A stretch of DNA of 64,000 bases from Pyrenopolyporus hunteri (lineage: Eukaryota > Ascomycota > Sordariomycetes > Xylariales > Hypoxylaceae). The DNA lies in contig CADCXC010000037.1 in the NCBI GenBank assembly GCA_902806595.1, positions 2,232,001-2,296,000 of the forward strand, read 5' to 3'. The position numbers were made by a program, and so were the translations under genes. Positions 10,237-21,481 of the stretch are shown here, in pieces; within the stretch, counting starts at the first letter, position 1, and each line of letters begins with the position of its first letter. Below the pieces are notes generated by a model. The model had not been told where the DNA came from. It saw nothing but the letters and a program-made list of their open reading frames with translations, and made no database searches.

Positions 10237-11853
10237 ATGGCTGCTGTAAGTAATCGATCCATATCCGAATCCGTCCTCGAAAATCAGGCCAAAAGAAGGG
10301 ACCTTCAAAAGCTGACATTGTTGGATACATGTAGCCCGTCGTGACCGTCGGCGAGACCAAGGAGCTGCGAGGCCTCAACCTCATCGCGGCGCATTCGCAT
10401 ATCAGAGGCCTCGGGGTGGATGCAGACACGCTAGAACCCCGCGCGGCGTCGCAGGGCCTCGTCGGTCAAGAGAAGGCGCGAAAGGCGGCGGCGGTCATAT
10501 TAGAGATGATCAAGGTGGGCAAGATTGCCGGCAGGGCGGTTCTCATTGCCGGGCCTCCGAGGTAAGCCCAGTTAGCCATGGCGATTTCTGTCAATTTCTC
10601 AAGGACTATTCTCCCATCTAACGAAACCCTATAGCACAGGCAAGACGGCCATAGCCATGGGCATGGCGCAATCGCTCGGCCCCGACGTGCCCTTCACATC
10701 ACTCGCCTCATCCGAGATTTTCTCGCTCGAGATGTCCAAGACCGAAGCCCTGACACAAGCGTTCCGCAAGTCGATCGGCGTGCGTATCAAGGAGGAGTCA
10801 GAGATTATGGAAGGCGAAGTCGTCGAGATCCAGATCGATCGCAGCGTCACGGGCGGTGCCAAGCAGGGCAAGCTCACCATCAAGACCACCGACATGGAAG
10901 CCGTCTACGACATGGGAGCCAAGATGATCGATGCCATGACCAAGGAGCGCGTCATGGCCGGCGATATCATTTCCATCGACAAGGGCAGCGGCAAAATCAC
11001 CAAGCTAGGCCGCAGCTACGCCCGCAGCCGCGACTACGACGCGATGGGTGTTGACACCAAGTTCCTACAGTGCCCCGACGGCGAATTACAAAAGCGCAAG
11101 GAAGTCGTGCACACCGTGACCCTGCACGAGATCGACGTCATCAACTCGCGCACCCAAGGCTTCCTAGCGCTCTTCAGCGGCGACACGGGCGAGATCCGCA
11201 GCGAGATCCGCGACCAGATCGACACCAAGGTCGGCGAGTGGAAGGAGGAGGGCAAAGCCGAGATCGTGCCGGGCGTGCTGTTCATCGACGAGGTGCACAT
11301 GCTGGACATCGAGTGCTTCAGCTACATCAACCGCGCCTTGGAAGTCGACCTCGCCCCCATCGTCATCATGGCCAGCAACCGAGGGCACTCGAAGATCCGC
11401 GGAACCGACTACCGCAGCCCGCACGGGCTGCCCCTCGACTTCCTCGACCGCGTAGTCATTATCCAGACGCAGCCGTATTCGCCCGACGAGATCCGGCAGA
11501 TCCTGTCGCTGCGCGCGACGGAGGAGGAGATCGACGTGTCGGCGGACGCGCTAGCCCTCCTCACCAAGATCGGCCAGGAGGCCGGGCTCCGGTACGCGAG
11601 CAACCTGATCACGACGTCGCAGCTGGTGTGCGCCAAGCGCCGCGCCAAGCAGGTCTCCGTCGACGACGTCCAGCGCAGCTTCAAGCTCTTCTACGACCCC
11701 GCCCGCAGCGTCGCCTTCGTCAACCAGTCCGAGAAGCGGCTCATCGGGGACAACGGCGCCGTCGACTTCTCCGCCACGAACGGCCACGCTGCTGGTGCTG
11801 CCGCTGCCCCTCCTACTGCGGCTGCTGGTGGCGATGCCATGGAGATAAGCTAG
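10237..11853 (+). CDS. rvb2: RuvB-like helicase 2 (Rvb2/Reptin), AAA+ ATPase
   Basis: Exons 10237-10245, 10335-10561 and 10635-11853 give 484 residues; the first coding exon is only ATGGCTGCT. The protein begins MAAPVVTVGETKEL as in Rvb2 orthologues. Visible motifs are Walker A GPPSTGKT (76-83), the inserted OB-like domain II (about 130-240), Walker B LFIDEVHMLD (about 293-302), sensor 1 IMASNRG and sensor 2 GLRYASNLI. The segment TKVGEWKEEGKAEIVPG separates Rvb2 from Rvb1. Rvb1/Rvb2 hetero-hexamers serve the INO80, SWR1, NuA4 and R2TP complexes in the nucleus and cytoplasm. The C-terminal tail is Ala-rich. Exon 3 is G+C-rich with strong third-position bias, typical of a well-expressed gene. 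It converges with GAPDH across a 566-bp spacer. Confidence 0.97.
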
Positions 11854-12419
11854 TCTGGGCTTACTGTAATTAATACGTTTCCACCTCCTTTTTTCTTTTA
11901 ATTCTTTCCTCTTCGGTGGCGTTAAGACGGATACCAAAAGTAGGTAGCTTTGGCGAGAGTAGAAACAGGCCCTAGCAAGCTATTACTTCTACAACTGGAT
12001 GAATACCTAATTTACGATGCAAGAGTTTATCACAGGTTCATCGGCGTAAGCGGACCGCAGTATTAATGGTTTTCGAGGCTACATCTCTTGTTTACCTCAT
12101 ATTAGACAAAGACAATTCACAATGCACATGGGTTACGGTTTATAGGTATATCAAGTGACTACGCATTAGCAATCGTAAGGGGCAAACGGAACCACGTAGT
12201 GCAAGCTTATCTCACAATGGGAGCATGACGAGTATCCCGATGGAGAGCATTAATTTTTTTTTTCTATTTATTTGTTTGTTTCAGGGTCATACTGATATCG
12301 TACCGAGGTATTGCCTAAGCGAAGCTGACTATGTTTCGTGGCAACCATTATGTGGAAGAAAGGCACTCGCACTTTTTCGTCAAGCCTTGAAGACCCCCCG
12401 CTCATTAGAGTATAAATAA
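11854..12419. other. Convergent 3' spacer between RVB2 and GAPDH
   Basis: Holds the 3' UTRs of both genes, with a T-rich run at 12254-12290. No other gene seen. Confidence 0.5.
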
Positions 12420-13497
12420 TTACTTGCCAGCATCGACCTTGGCGATGTAGGACAGGAGATCAAGGACACGTCGGCTGTAACCCCACTCGTTGTCGTACCA
12501 GCTGACGAGCTTGATGAAGTTCTTGTTCAGGGAGATACCGGCCTTGGCATCGAAGATGGAAGAGGCGGGGTTGCCGTTCAAGTCGCTGGAGACAACATCG
12601 TCCTCTGTGTAAGCGAGGATGCCTATACAAAAATGATTAGCGTCGGCCTCAAATTCATATATGGTCGATTGGATTATGGAACTCACCCTTTAGAGGACCG
12701 TTAGCGGCCTCCTTGATGGTCTCCTTGATCTCGTCGTAGCTAGCTCCCTTCTCAATGCGGACGGTCAAGTCGACAACAGAGACGTTGGCAGTGGGGACAC
12801 GCATGGACATGCCGGTAAGCTTGCCGTTCAGGTCGGGAATGACCTTGCCGACAGCCTTAGCGGCACCGGTGCTGCTGGGGATGATGTTCTGAGCAGCGGT
12901 ACGGCCGCCTCGCCAGTCCTTGTTAGAGGGGCCGTCAACAGTCTTTTGCGTGGCGGTGTAAGAGTGAACGGTGGTCATCAGACCCTCAATGATGGTGTAC
13001 TTGTCGTGGATGACCTTGGCGAGGGGAGCAAGGCAGTTGGTGGTGCAAGAGGCGTTAGAGATAACGTCGGCCGAGCCGTCGTAGGTCTTCTCGTTGACAC
13101 CCATGACGTACATCGGGGCGTCAGCGGACGGGGCAGAGATGACTACCTTCTTTGCGCCGCCCTTCAGGTGGGCCTTGGCCTTCTCGGTGGTGGTGAAGAC
13201 ACCGGTAGACTCAACGATGTACTCAGCACCGGTCTCTTTCCAGGGGATGTTGGCGGGGTCACGCTCTTGGTAGAACTTGACCTTCTTGCCATTAACGACC
13301 AGGCCGTCCTTGTCGTAGGATACGGTTCCCTTGAAGTTGCCGTGCGTAGAGTCGTACTTGAGCATGTACTCTGCGTAATGGGTCTCAATGAAGGGATCGT
13401 TCACGGCAACGACCTCGATGTCGGGGTGCTCGACAGCATTGCGGAAGACGATACGGCCGATACGACCGAATCCGTTGATGCCGACCTTGACAACCAT
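12420..13497 (-). CDS. gpdA: Glyceraldehyde-3-phosphate dehydrogenase
   Basis: Exons 13497-12687 and 12622-12420 (64-nt phase-1 intron) give 337 residues, the usual fungal length. The NAD-binding GINGFGRIGR lies at 6-15. The active site SNASCTTNCLAPL has the catalytic Cys at 151, and the His of TTVHSYT is at 178. The C-terminus has WYDNEWGYSRRV. It catalyses the phosphorylating oxidation of glyceraldehyde-3-phosphate in cytosolic glycolysis. Codon use is strongly biased to C-ending codons, as expected for one of the most highly expressed fungal genes. The sequence TTTACTAACATCCTCCTCCGCAG, 13 bases before the ATG, is an excellent branch point and acceptor. With a GTGAG donor at 13905 it suggests a 395-nt 5'-UTR intron (inferred). 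Confidence 0.98.
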
Positions 13498-16400
13498 TTT
13501 GATCTGAGGTCTGCGGAGGAGGATGTTAGTAAACGTATAGATATTAGATAAGAGAAATGCAAGTCGTGGTGTGTAAATGTAACTATGAAAATCGAGGTCG
13601 TGCGACGCAATTAGGGGGCGAGGTATTTGTTTTATGCAACTTAATGAAGCATCACCGTCTTGGATCGAAAAAGAAAAAAGTAGTAGTCACTGTGCGAGAC
13701 GGCGGTTTCCAATCGTTCTTCTCGTCTAGCCTCGTGTCTGGAAATGTTGCAGAAGATATTTCCGAGACTCAAACAAAATCAAACGGTCTATGTTTGGTGA
13801 TGCGGAATAACAAGAAGCTCGTCGACGCAGTGATGCCCGTCACGAGCAATGGCGGGGTAACGAAAATAAGCTGTTAGAGGGGGGAGAGGGGAAGCTAGCT
13901 CTCACCTGTATTATTTAAATTTGGCAAGTGAAGTTCTATTTAGCAGGTTCTGGCGGTAGTCTCGATAATTGATCAGAAAGATCTCGAGAAAATAGTTGAG
14001 AAGAAAAAGGATGTGTAGGAAGGTCAGATTAAATACGTCGTTGTTGAGAGGAAGAGGAAGGGCTATGGAGGGGTACCTCAAAGTGGATGATGGCATCAAT
14101 ATGAGCGACATAAATAAAATTGGTTGAGCCAATACCAAGAGAAAAAAAACATGATGCAGCGAGGTGGGTAGGCAGGTGGGGTGCTTAGTCCCTTCCATGG
14201 ACTCCCATGGACTCTGGGCCCTACAGTGCTTGCCAGGGCCCGTTTCTGGAGGGGTAGGGAAGCAACATCGAGCTTTCCCATCGGGGAATTCCTACTGTAC
14301 TACCTGCTAAGATATACTTGAGAGTTACATCCGCATCACCCCGCCACTGCCTGCTATCAAGGCCTGGAGTCGTACCTACAGTCTTCCACTAATACATTCT
14401 CGTTTTCGAATCAGATGTTTCTCTCCAATTCGATGTGCTGATTTATATGGTGAGAGGACATGACCTGACTTATAAATAATCAAACGAGGAAGATCGTACA
14501 ATCACAAGCCAGGAATCCTCTGTCATATATCAATCATTATCAAGTAACGAGTCTTGATTTTCCTGTCTCCCTATACCCTCTCTCTTTCTATCGCTATTCC
14601 AGAAGAGGCCTCGTATACATTATACGGAACCAAGTATACAAACGACATTAGTGCGCTCAGCTGGGGGAGGGATGTACACAGCTTGTAACTCCGGAGAGCT
14701 CCTTGGACAATATATACATGCATGGCTGAGCTCCGTTGACATCACACAGACTTTTAGGTACTCGAAGTCCACCACCTTGTTCTGTCAGTCTTAACCCCCA
14801 ATCAACAAATCCTTATCCCATGAAAAATAACTCAAAACCCATAAGGGAGACAACCCCCATAATATTTCTCGAGTTGAGAGCTCACGAAACTTCCGAAAAT
14901 AGCTATCAATATTTTCAGAAAAATCCAGGGTCCAAGGTATATCTAAAGTCACTCTGCCATAGCCGAGGAACGTCTTCGCCACTGTGTCGAACGAAAATGG
15001 CACGAATGTCCAACGGGTTCTCGGTCATGGTACGGGATACAATTCACGGTTCTATCCGACGCGGCTCGGCTCTTGTAACCGCCGCCCAGTTTGCCTCGTC
15101 AAGGGAATTGGAATGAATGATTCTCCCACGGCATCAACTTGAACATATATCGAGTTAAATCGATCGCGTTGGTCCCGAACATTGTCGGGGCGGCTCAGCT
15201 TATACATACCGTATGCGGACAATGGTTGCAACTTAGTTCGGGGTTGCCCTGCCTCCAGGGTCCCCCCATCCGAACTTGCATCGAGAGAACCGCTTAGGTA
15301 GGTTGGTACTTCGAGGTGATAGAGGTAACCGGAGTTCGAGAATAGCCCACGTACCTACTCCGTATATCACTTCGAAATATTCGTATTTCATTGCTGATAA
15401 ATTACTATGGAAATTCGCCATTCAGCTTCCTACTGATCATCACGCCCTGTCGTCTGACGCTTGAGTCAAAAACGGGTTTCTCAACATGTCCATCCGACAT
15501 CGCGGGTGTGACAAAAACCTTTGACCTGGCTGGCCAATCCCTCCGATCTAGCCAATGTGGACGAGCAAGGGCCAAACGTGCCAATAGAGCACACGCAAGC
15601 CATATACGCCTACCTTTGTATTAGATAGCAATAAGCGAGGCGGACATTTCCAATCAAGATTACCAATACCGGTCCGCTAACCAAGCATGCCCCCGGCACA
15701 TTTCTAGTTGATATCATGACTGTCCCATAGCAACGCCACACAAGGCTGGGGGGGAATAGGCCCGATCATTCGTCCCCTACACTTAGTTCCCAGGGCTACT
15801 TACTAGCCTACACGAAGTCGTAGTCAGATTCAATTCGCGCCGATTAGCCGCGTTATACTATTACCCTCGCGCTATAGTCTAGGCCACGTCGATTACGGAT
15901 TCGAAATTGAACTTCATCCTAGGTATTCTGACTTCGGAAATTTCGTGGGTCCTAGGCGCCGATGGCTCACGGAGCCAATTATTCTCAAACCCGAGGCCTT
16001 TTCAACCGCGGATTCCAATACATATAGTCAACACTCACCGCTCCTACATGATTCAATAACGAATAGCTATATCAGGCTATACTATTTCAATACAGCATGA
16101 GGGTTATGATGAAATAATATAGCAAATCAAGTACGATGCCTACGCTGGATTCTTTTTGCGGTTTTGTACTACATGAAGATTCACCCCACCAATGACAAGA
16201 AGAGGGGAAGTTCTTTATACTACGACAGGGACATAGACTAGAGGTAACGTTATAATATCAAATTGTAACCGCTCATCAACTATATGTATAACTCCTCAAG
16301 CTACGCAGCGAATTGTTATAGGAAATTAATACTCTACTCAAGGTACGTACATGACTGACTGCTCAATAGTTGATCTGAAATACAAGTCTACTAAAATCTT

Positions 16401-17933
16401 TTAGTCGAATATTACCTTGAAAACATCCGCGATAAGCGAGGAGTATAACTTCCCTAAACCATTTCGAAGACCATTATCTATATTTCCAAAATTTACCACC
16501 ACATCCTAGCCTAGTCGCCATCCGCAACTCACTACGAAAGCATGCCCCCCTGGTCGTCAATTGCAGAAACCATGGTACCGGCCAGCATCGTACATGGGAA
16601 TCATGAGCTCATGTTTGCCCTTTTAGTGCATGGGAGGCACTGCGATTGGGTGCTGAGAGCCGAGGCGTGGCTGACTACACATAGTACAGGCCAGGGGCAA
16701 CGACAAGGTCAATCCTACGAGAATCCGTGAATAATTACAGCTTTATGTTTCTTTTTTTTTGTTCGTGCTCCCCATCTTAAGATATGACAGGAGCGTAATG
16801 AGCCCATGTAGTGGAAATATCATGCTTATTTACTATCGTGTGGAAGACCGGTAGGTTATATCTCAACCCAACAGCCAACAGAAATTCCTCAGTACACCTC
16901 GACGATAATAGATATCAGTACACCTGCAAACTCCATGCCAAACGCATCACCCACAATCCAGCCTCGCAATTCCAAACCTACCACTTCCCCTTTCCCGCGC
17001 GCCAAGGGAAAGCCGGCGGTAAGTTACCTACTTACAGTGGGCACGACGCATCGCCAAAGCGCGGCTACCAACCAGCTTTCCTTCCACTCCCGTCCATCCG
17101 AGCCGCGGACCCGTTCACCCATTTTTGGTTTATTTCTTCAGATGCTATCTACCTACCTACCTACCGCTCCCCAGATCCAGTACCTACTTTCTCCACGGGG
17201 TTTCTAACACTACATAGTTAATTTGACCCCGCATATGCGGATAGCCTCCAGCCCAAGACTGGCTAGGTACCCGCCTTGGCCGTTCCGCGTTATCCCGTGA
17301 TAGGGACGCGACGGGTACCTATCGGCAATGATCGGGTCACCGGCTGGGTCCGCGTAGATGAGATAGATCTGGGGCAGGGAATAGGCCGAGGCAGTAGTTA
17401 GATTCATAAAGCACGTTCCGCAGCTGTGGAAATTTGACGTCGGTTAGACTCGGACACCCATGGTATACGCGAGGTCCAGATGAGCAAACGGCAGTGTTCA
17501 TGGTGATGTAATTTATTTCTCTATGGAGTTCAAGCAGTGGCCTATCGCCTTCGAGTAGAAGAAGCTCCTAGTACAATGATATCTTCTCAAATGTAGGTTA
17601 CAGTACACTGTGGTCTCTAAACAATTTGAAGCGAATATGAAACTCTATCTTAGCTTCAGCTATCAGCAAGTAACTCATATGTTAAGCTTCGGGTTGGCTG
17701 CCATACGTAGCAGTAGTAATACAGCTTAGTTGGGTATAATTTGTGCAAACGCCCCTCCTACAGGTTCCCTCTTGTCCTAAGAAGTCCTGTCATCCAAGTA
17801 CCATATTTAATAGCAAATGATCCTCGATGTGTTAGTTCATGATTATCCGATACGCCGTATGCCAGTGACCGACCCAAGTCCGCAAACGCCGATGGAAGTC
17901 TATCGCTAGCTCACCATCTGCTCCACGCTTTCC
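13498..17933. other. Gene-poor region; GAPDH promoter at its left end
   Basis: 4.4 kb with only short, unconvincing ORFs on both strands (longest 136 codons). The left 400 bases probably form a GAPDH 5'-UTR intron. A direct repeat CCATGGACTC occurs twice near 14195-14213, about 700 bases upstream of the GAPDH ATG. No tRNA, 5S rRNA or transposon protein was recognised. It could hold degenerate repeat remnants or a non-coding RNA. Confidence 0.5.
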
Positions 17934-20900
17934 TCATTTGAGACCAAATCCCTCGCTCTCGTTAACCGCTCGCCATAGAGATTCTTCTAACCTTTCTCGC
18001 GAGGCGTAGCGGTATAGCGACAAGATGTTGAAACACGTCCTTGCGGAAGGGAAGCGTCCCTCATCCTCTCCTAGGTAACTAATCTTAATAACGAGGGATG
18101 CGGCGCCCATAGCGGGAATGCGGTCACTACCGGTTATAAACGACAGTAGTTTGCGCTGATCTGCGATGGATGCTCTTTCGAATGTGCTCCAGAACCATTG
18201 CACTGTTGGCTCTCTGTCGGGGTTCATGTGTTTTGGCCAGCCTGTATACACGGCGGCTCCCCGTAAAGAGGCAACATCGAGCGTTTCGTCCGAACCGCGA
18301 ATGAGGAGCTCGATTTCCTCCGGCCTGAAAAGCGTTAACGCATTTCCGGCACATACGGTAAAGAAGCCCCGTTTGAAAGGTTCGAACTGTCGGCTAACCG
18401 AAGTGTCAAGTAGATATCTGACGTAAAGATCGACATATTCTCGTCTATTGGCGTTCGTTACCATTTTAATTTCGCCTGCTGGGCAGAGGGGCACTCGAAC
18501 TCTAGTGCCATACTTTTCGACGTCGATCACAAAGTCAAGGCAAAATGTAGATTGAACATCCCCCTCGTAATCCAACAGCTGTCGCAAACCCCTTGCGAGA
18601 GCTGGACGGAATTCAGCCAAATCATCCAAGGTGTAGTTCATCGTCGGACGCGAATGCGCGGGCATCCCAGCGGCGGGAGGAGGAGCAGACGCGAGCAGCT
18701 TTCGAAAAGCAAATGGTGGAAATGCGACATCTAATATCGTCGAGTTATAAATGGCCAACCCGAGCACTACTCCAACGAGGAAGTACTGGTCGGATGTCTC
18801 AAACGTGTTCGGGTTGAAGTAACAAAAATGCGAGTCGTCGTCGTAAACGAAGAGCCCTAGATTTAGATTTAGATGTGATCTTACGATGGGACGGGAGAGA
18901 TACTAACCATGATCCGGGTTAAATACCTCTCTCACAAGAAGCAGAAACCATTCCTTCCGAAGACCTCCGCCATCGACACCCTCTTCTCCTTGGAATTCGA
19001 TACGCAGACCCTTCTTGATATCCTCGCTGCCGCTACCGACGACTTCGCTCACTTGCTTGAGACTGTCTTCTACAAGGCAATCTCGACGGATGTTGAGGAC
19101 GAGGTACTGCGCGTAGTTCTTGTGCGTTAAGATACTATCGAAAAAGGCCTCGCGGGCTTTCCCAGCCATTTGACGTTTAGCATCGAATTCTAATATTTGT
19201 ATCTTCGCCCAGATACTGAGGAAAAAGGGATATTGGCAGAACGCGAACCGACCCCTTTTCGATTCCCATAACTCAAAATCGGCTTTGAAGTCCAAGCAGT
19301 CGACGAGTGTGTTGTAAAAGTCGCTTGTCGACAATAAATGACCATGAGTACGCCTACTAAGTCTATCGTTACGCCGGACGTGCGTTAAATTATTGGCAGC
19401 AAATATGAGAGCCATGACTCTCGCCGCAGCTCTGATCTGCCAATCATCCGTGTATGCCGCGCGTTTCGGTTCGATAGGTTGTTTTTGCTTCTTAGACTTG
19501 GATGCCTCTAGGGCAGCATGAAGTGTCGCTGGTGTATTTCCGGAGCGCGAGTTAGACATCTGTGGAATCAAGCCCCCCGTCACGTCGATCTGGGGTTCTA
19601 TCGTCTTTGCGCTTTGCCGGGCCAGTCGATAAGTAACGAAACTACCGACCAATTCCTTAATTTGGAGGAAGAGGTTCTCGGGTAATCTGGAGAACCACAT
19701 AACTAGCTGATGATTGCATTGCTCGGACGAATTCGCCAATAAACCTAGAATTCGTTTGATGATTCCGGAATGTCGCCCAAGCGAATGTTTAGCCTCGGAT
19801 TCTAGGTCCTGCCTTACATCCATGCCCTTCCCCTTGCTCAAACGCTGGTTCTGACCCGTATACGATTTGAACTCCGAGACGAGAAGGGGATTAGCCAGCA
19901 TCAAGAGTAAGAAGCGGACATCCTGGGGTTCCTTCATTAACCGACCGGGTCGCTTCAGAAGTGTTTCCGTACATTTTAAAAGAGCTCGCTGTATGTGATC
20001 CTGAGCCGCAACAGCTAGCGCTTCAAATTGCAGGAGCTTTGCGTCCGTCAACCTCTGAGATGGGTCACGTTGCGATACCTCTTTGTAGACCTCCGGCCAA
20101 AGCTCAGCTGCATTGGTTACCGTATGGTACCACTCACTAACTCTGCTCCAGTCGATCCGGGGTGACCTAGTCGTTACGATAGAAGGTGTGTCGTCCTTCC
20201 GCCGGGATGGGTTTCTTGTGGGTAGAACCTCTTCTTGACTTCCGGTCCACCATGTGCCGTTCTCGGCAAAGTCACCTAAAAGCAAAAGCTTCGGATCGAG
20301 TTCTGATATAGGCGTATCATCGCGAACCGGTTCTTTCCTACTTTCGGAGGCACGATGCCTGATAACCTCAGTGGGAACCCTAGAGCTGGCACTCATATGT
20401 CGAGTGGCGAACGAATTGTTAACACATTGATAAGAACTGAAACACGTAACAAGATACTCTTCCAATTTTTTGAAGAGCCTCTTAGGCTCTAAATCTGAAG
20501 TTGTGGTATCTGGATTGGAGCTACGCTCATCGGCCCGAGTTGTGAGCGGAAAGGTTGAGCTCCTAGCATCGGGATAAGACGTCGAGTATGATCTCCCCGT
20601 CGATAAGGCGCTATTCAGTGGGTTGGGTTCGAGGTTGGGCTCGACGAGGTCATCGAAGACGGCATTATAGATATAGCTAGGCGGACTGCCACTTGAAGTG
20701 GGTGAGGTTTCTTGCTTATTTGGAGAGTCGCGTCTGACAAGAAGCTCGTTTGACGGTCTAGACAAGGATCGGCCATGCCAAGGCTCGTGACGCTCTTTGG
20801 ACGATTGTGCGGACGTCCAAGATTGTAGCGCCGAGCGCAAGCACTCCTTGACGAGATTCTTAGTGTGGTCGAGCGATATCGAGTTTGCTGCGAGGGTAAG

Positions 20901-21481
20901 CAGAGGTCACGTTCTAGGATACAGCTAAACATACGAGGCTGAGAACGTTGTCGTGAGGGACCGACTTCGGGGTCGTTCGGTTGCGAGGAACCACCAGCAA
21001 CAGGGTCGTACGGTTTGAGATCATTTATTGTCAAGCAGATGGTACATCTAAAGACATGGAGTTCCTTGGGCCATCTAACCAAGCCGGCACATGTCATGCA
21101 ATTCCCTGTTGCGAAATCCACTGGCCCACGCGGAACCCTTCTAGGAGCTGCGTTTTGTGGTGTCTTCGGCTTAGGGGTATCGTCTCCAGCGGAGTCTTCG
21201 CCTCCCGATTGATCGCCGGGTCGGGCATTCTTCTTCTTCTTGCTAGAGAACAGCGAGGGAAACGGGTGACTCATCGAGCGGGAATGCTGGGCAGGTCGCT
21301 TCGGCTTGGTTACGGGTATTATATCGTCGTCGGAGCTTGAATCGACATCAACCTCGGAATTTCTTAAGGACTGAAATTCGGGAAGCCTTAGATTGTTCCT
21401 CGGGCGACGGAGATCGTTCGCTGGTGGGTCACGAAGCGCGAAGTCATACTGACCGAAAGGTCGGTTGTGTCGGGAGGACAT
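17934..21481 (-). CDS. hul4: HECT-domain E3 ubiquitin ligase, Hul4-like
   Basis: Exons 21481-20935, 20887-18908 and 18856-17934 (introns 47 and 51 nt) give 1149 residues. The N-terminal ~280 residues are polar and contain a CMTC ... CTIC four-cysteine pair (about residues 133-154), likely a small zinc ribbon. The HECT domain occupies roughly the last 380 residues: FQGEEGVDGGGLRKEWF, YFLVGVVLGLAIYN (restored across intron 2) and the C-lobe ARTCFNILSLYRY, whose Cys (about 1117) forms the ubiquitin thioester. The order and motifs match Hul4/TOM1-like fungal ligases, whose yeast member acts with Ufd4/San1-type quality control. The length is typical of filamentous fungi and larger than yeast Hul4. 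The final residues GFGLK are the normal HECT C-terminus. Confidence 0.92.

Noticed and set aside
11070..11873. Plus-strand ORF of 267 codons
   Set aside because: Shifted frame within RVB2 exon 3; Arg/Pro/His-rich shadow.
13557..13877. Plus-strand ORF of 106 codons upstream of GAPDH
   Set aside because: Lies opposite the probable GAPDH leader intron and has no recognisable features.
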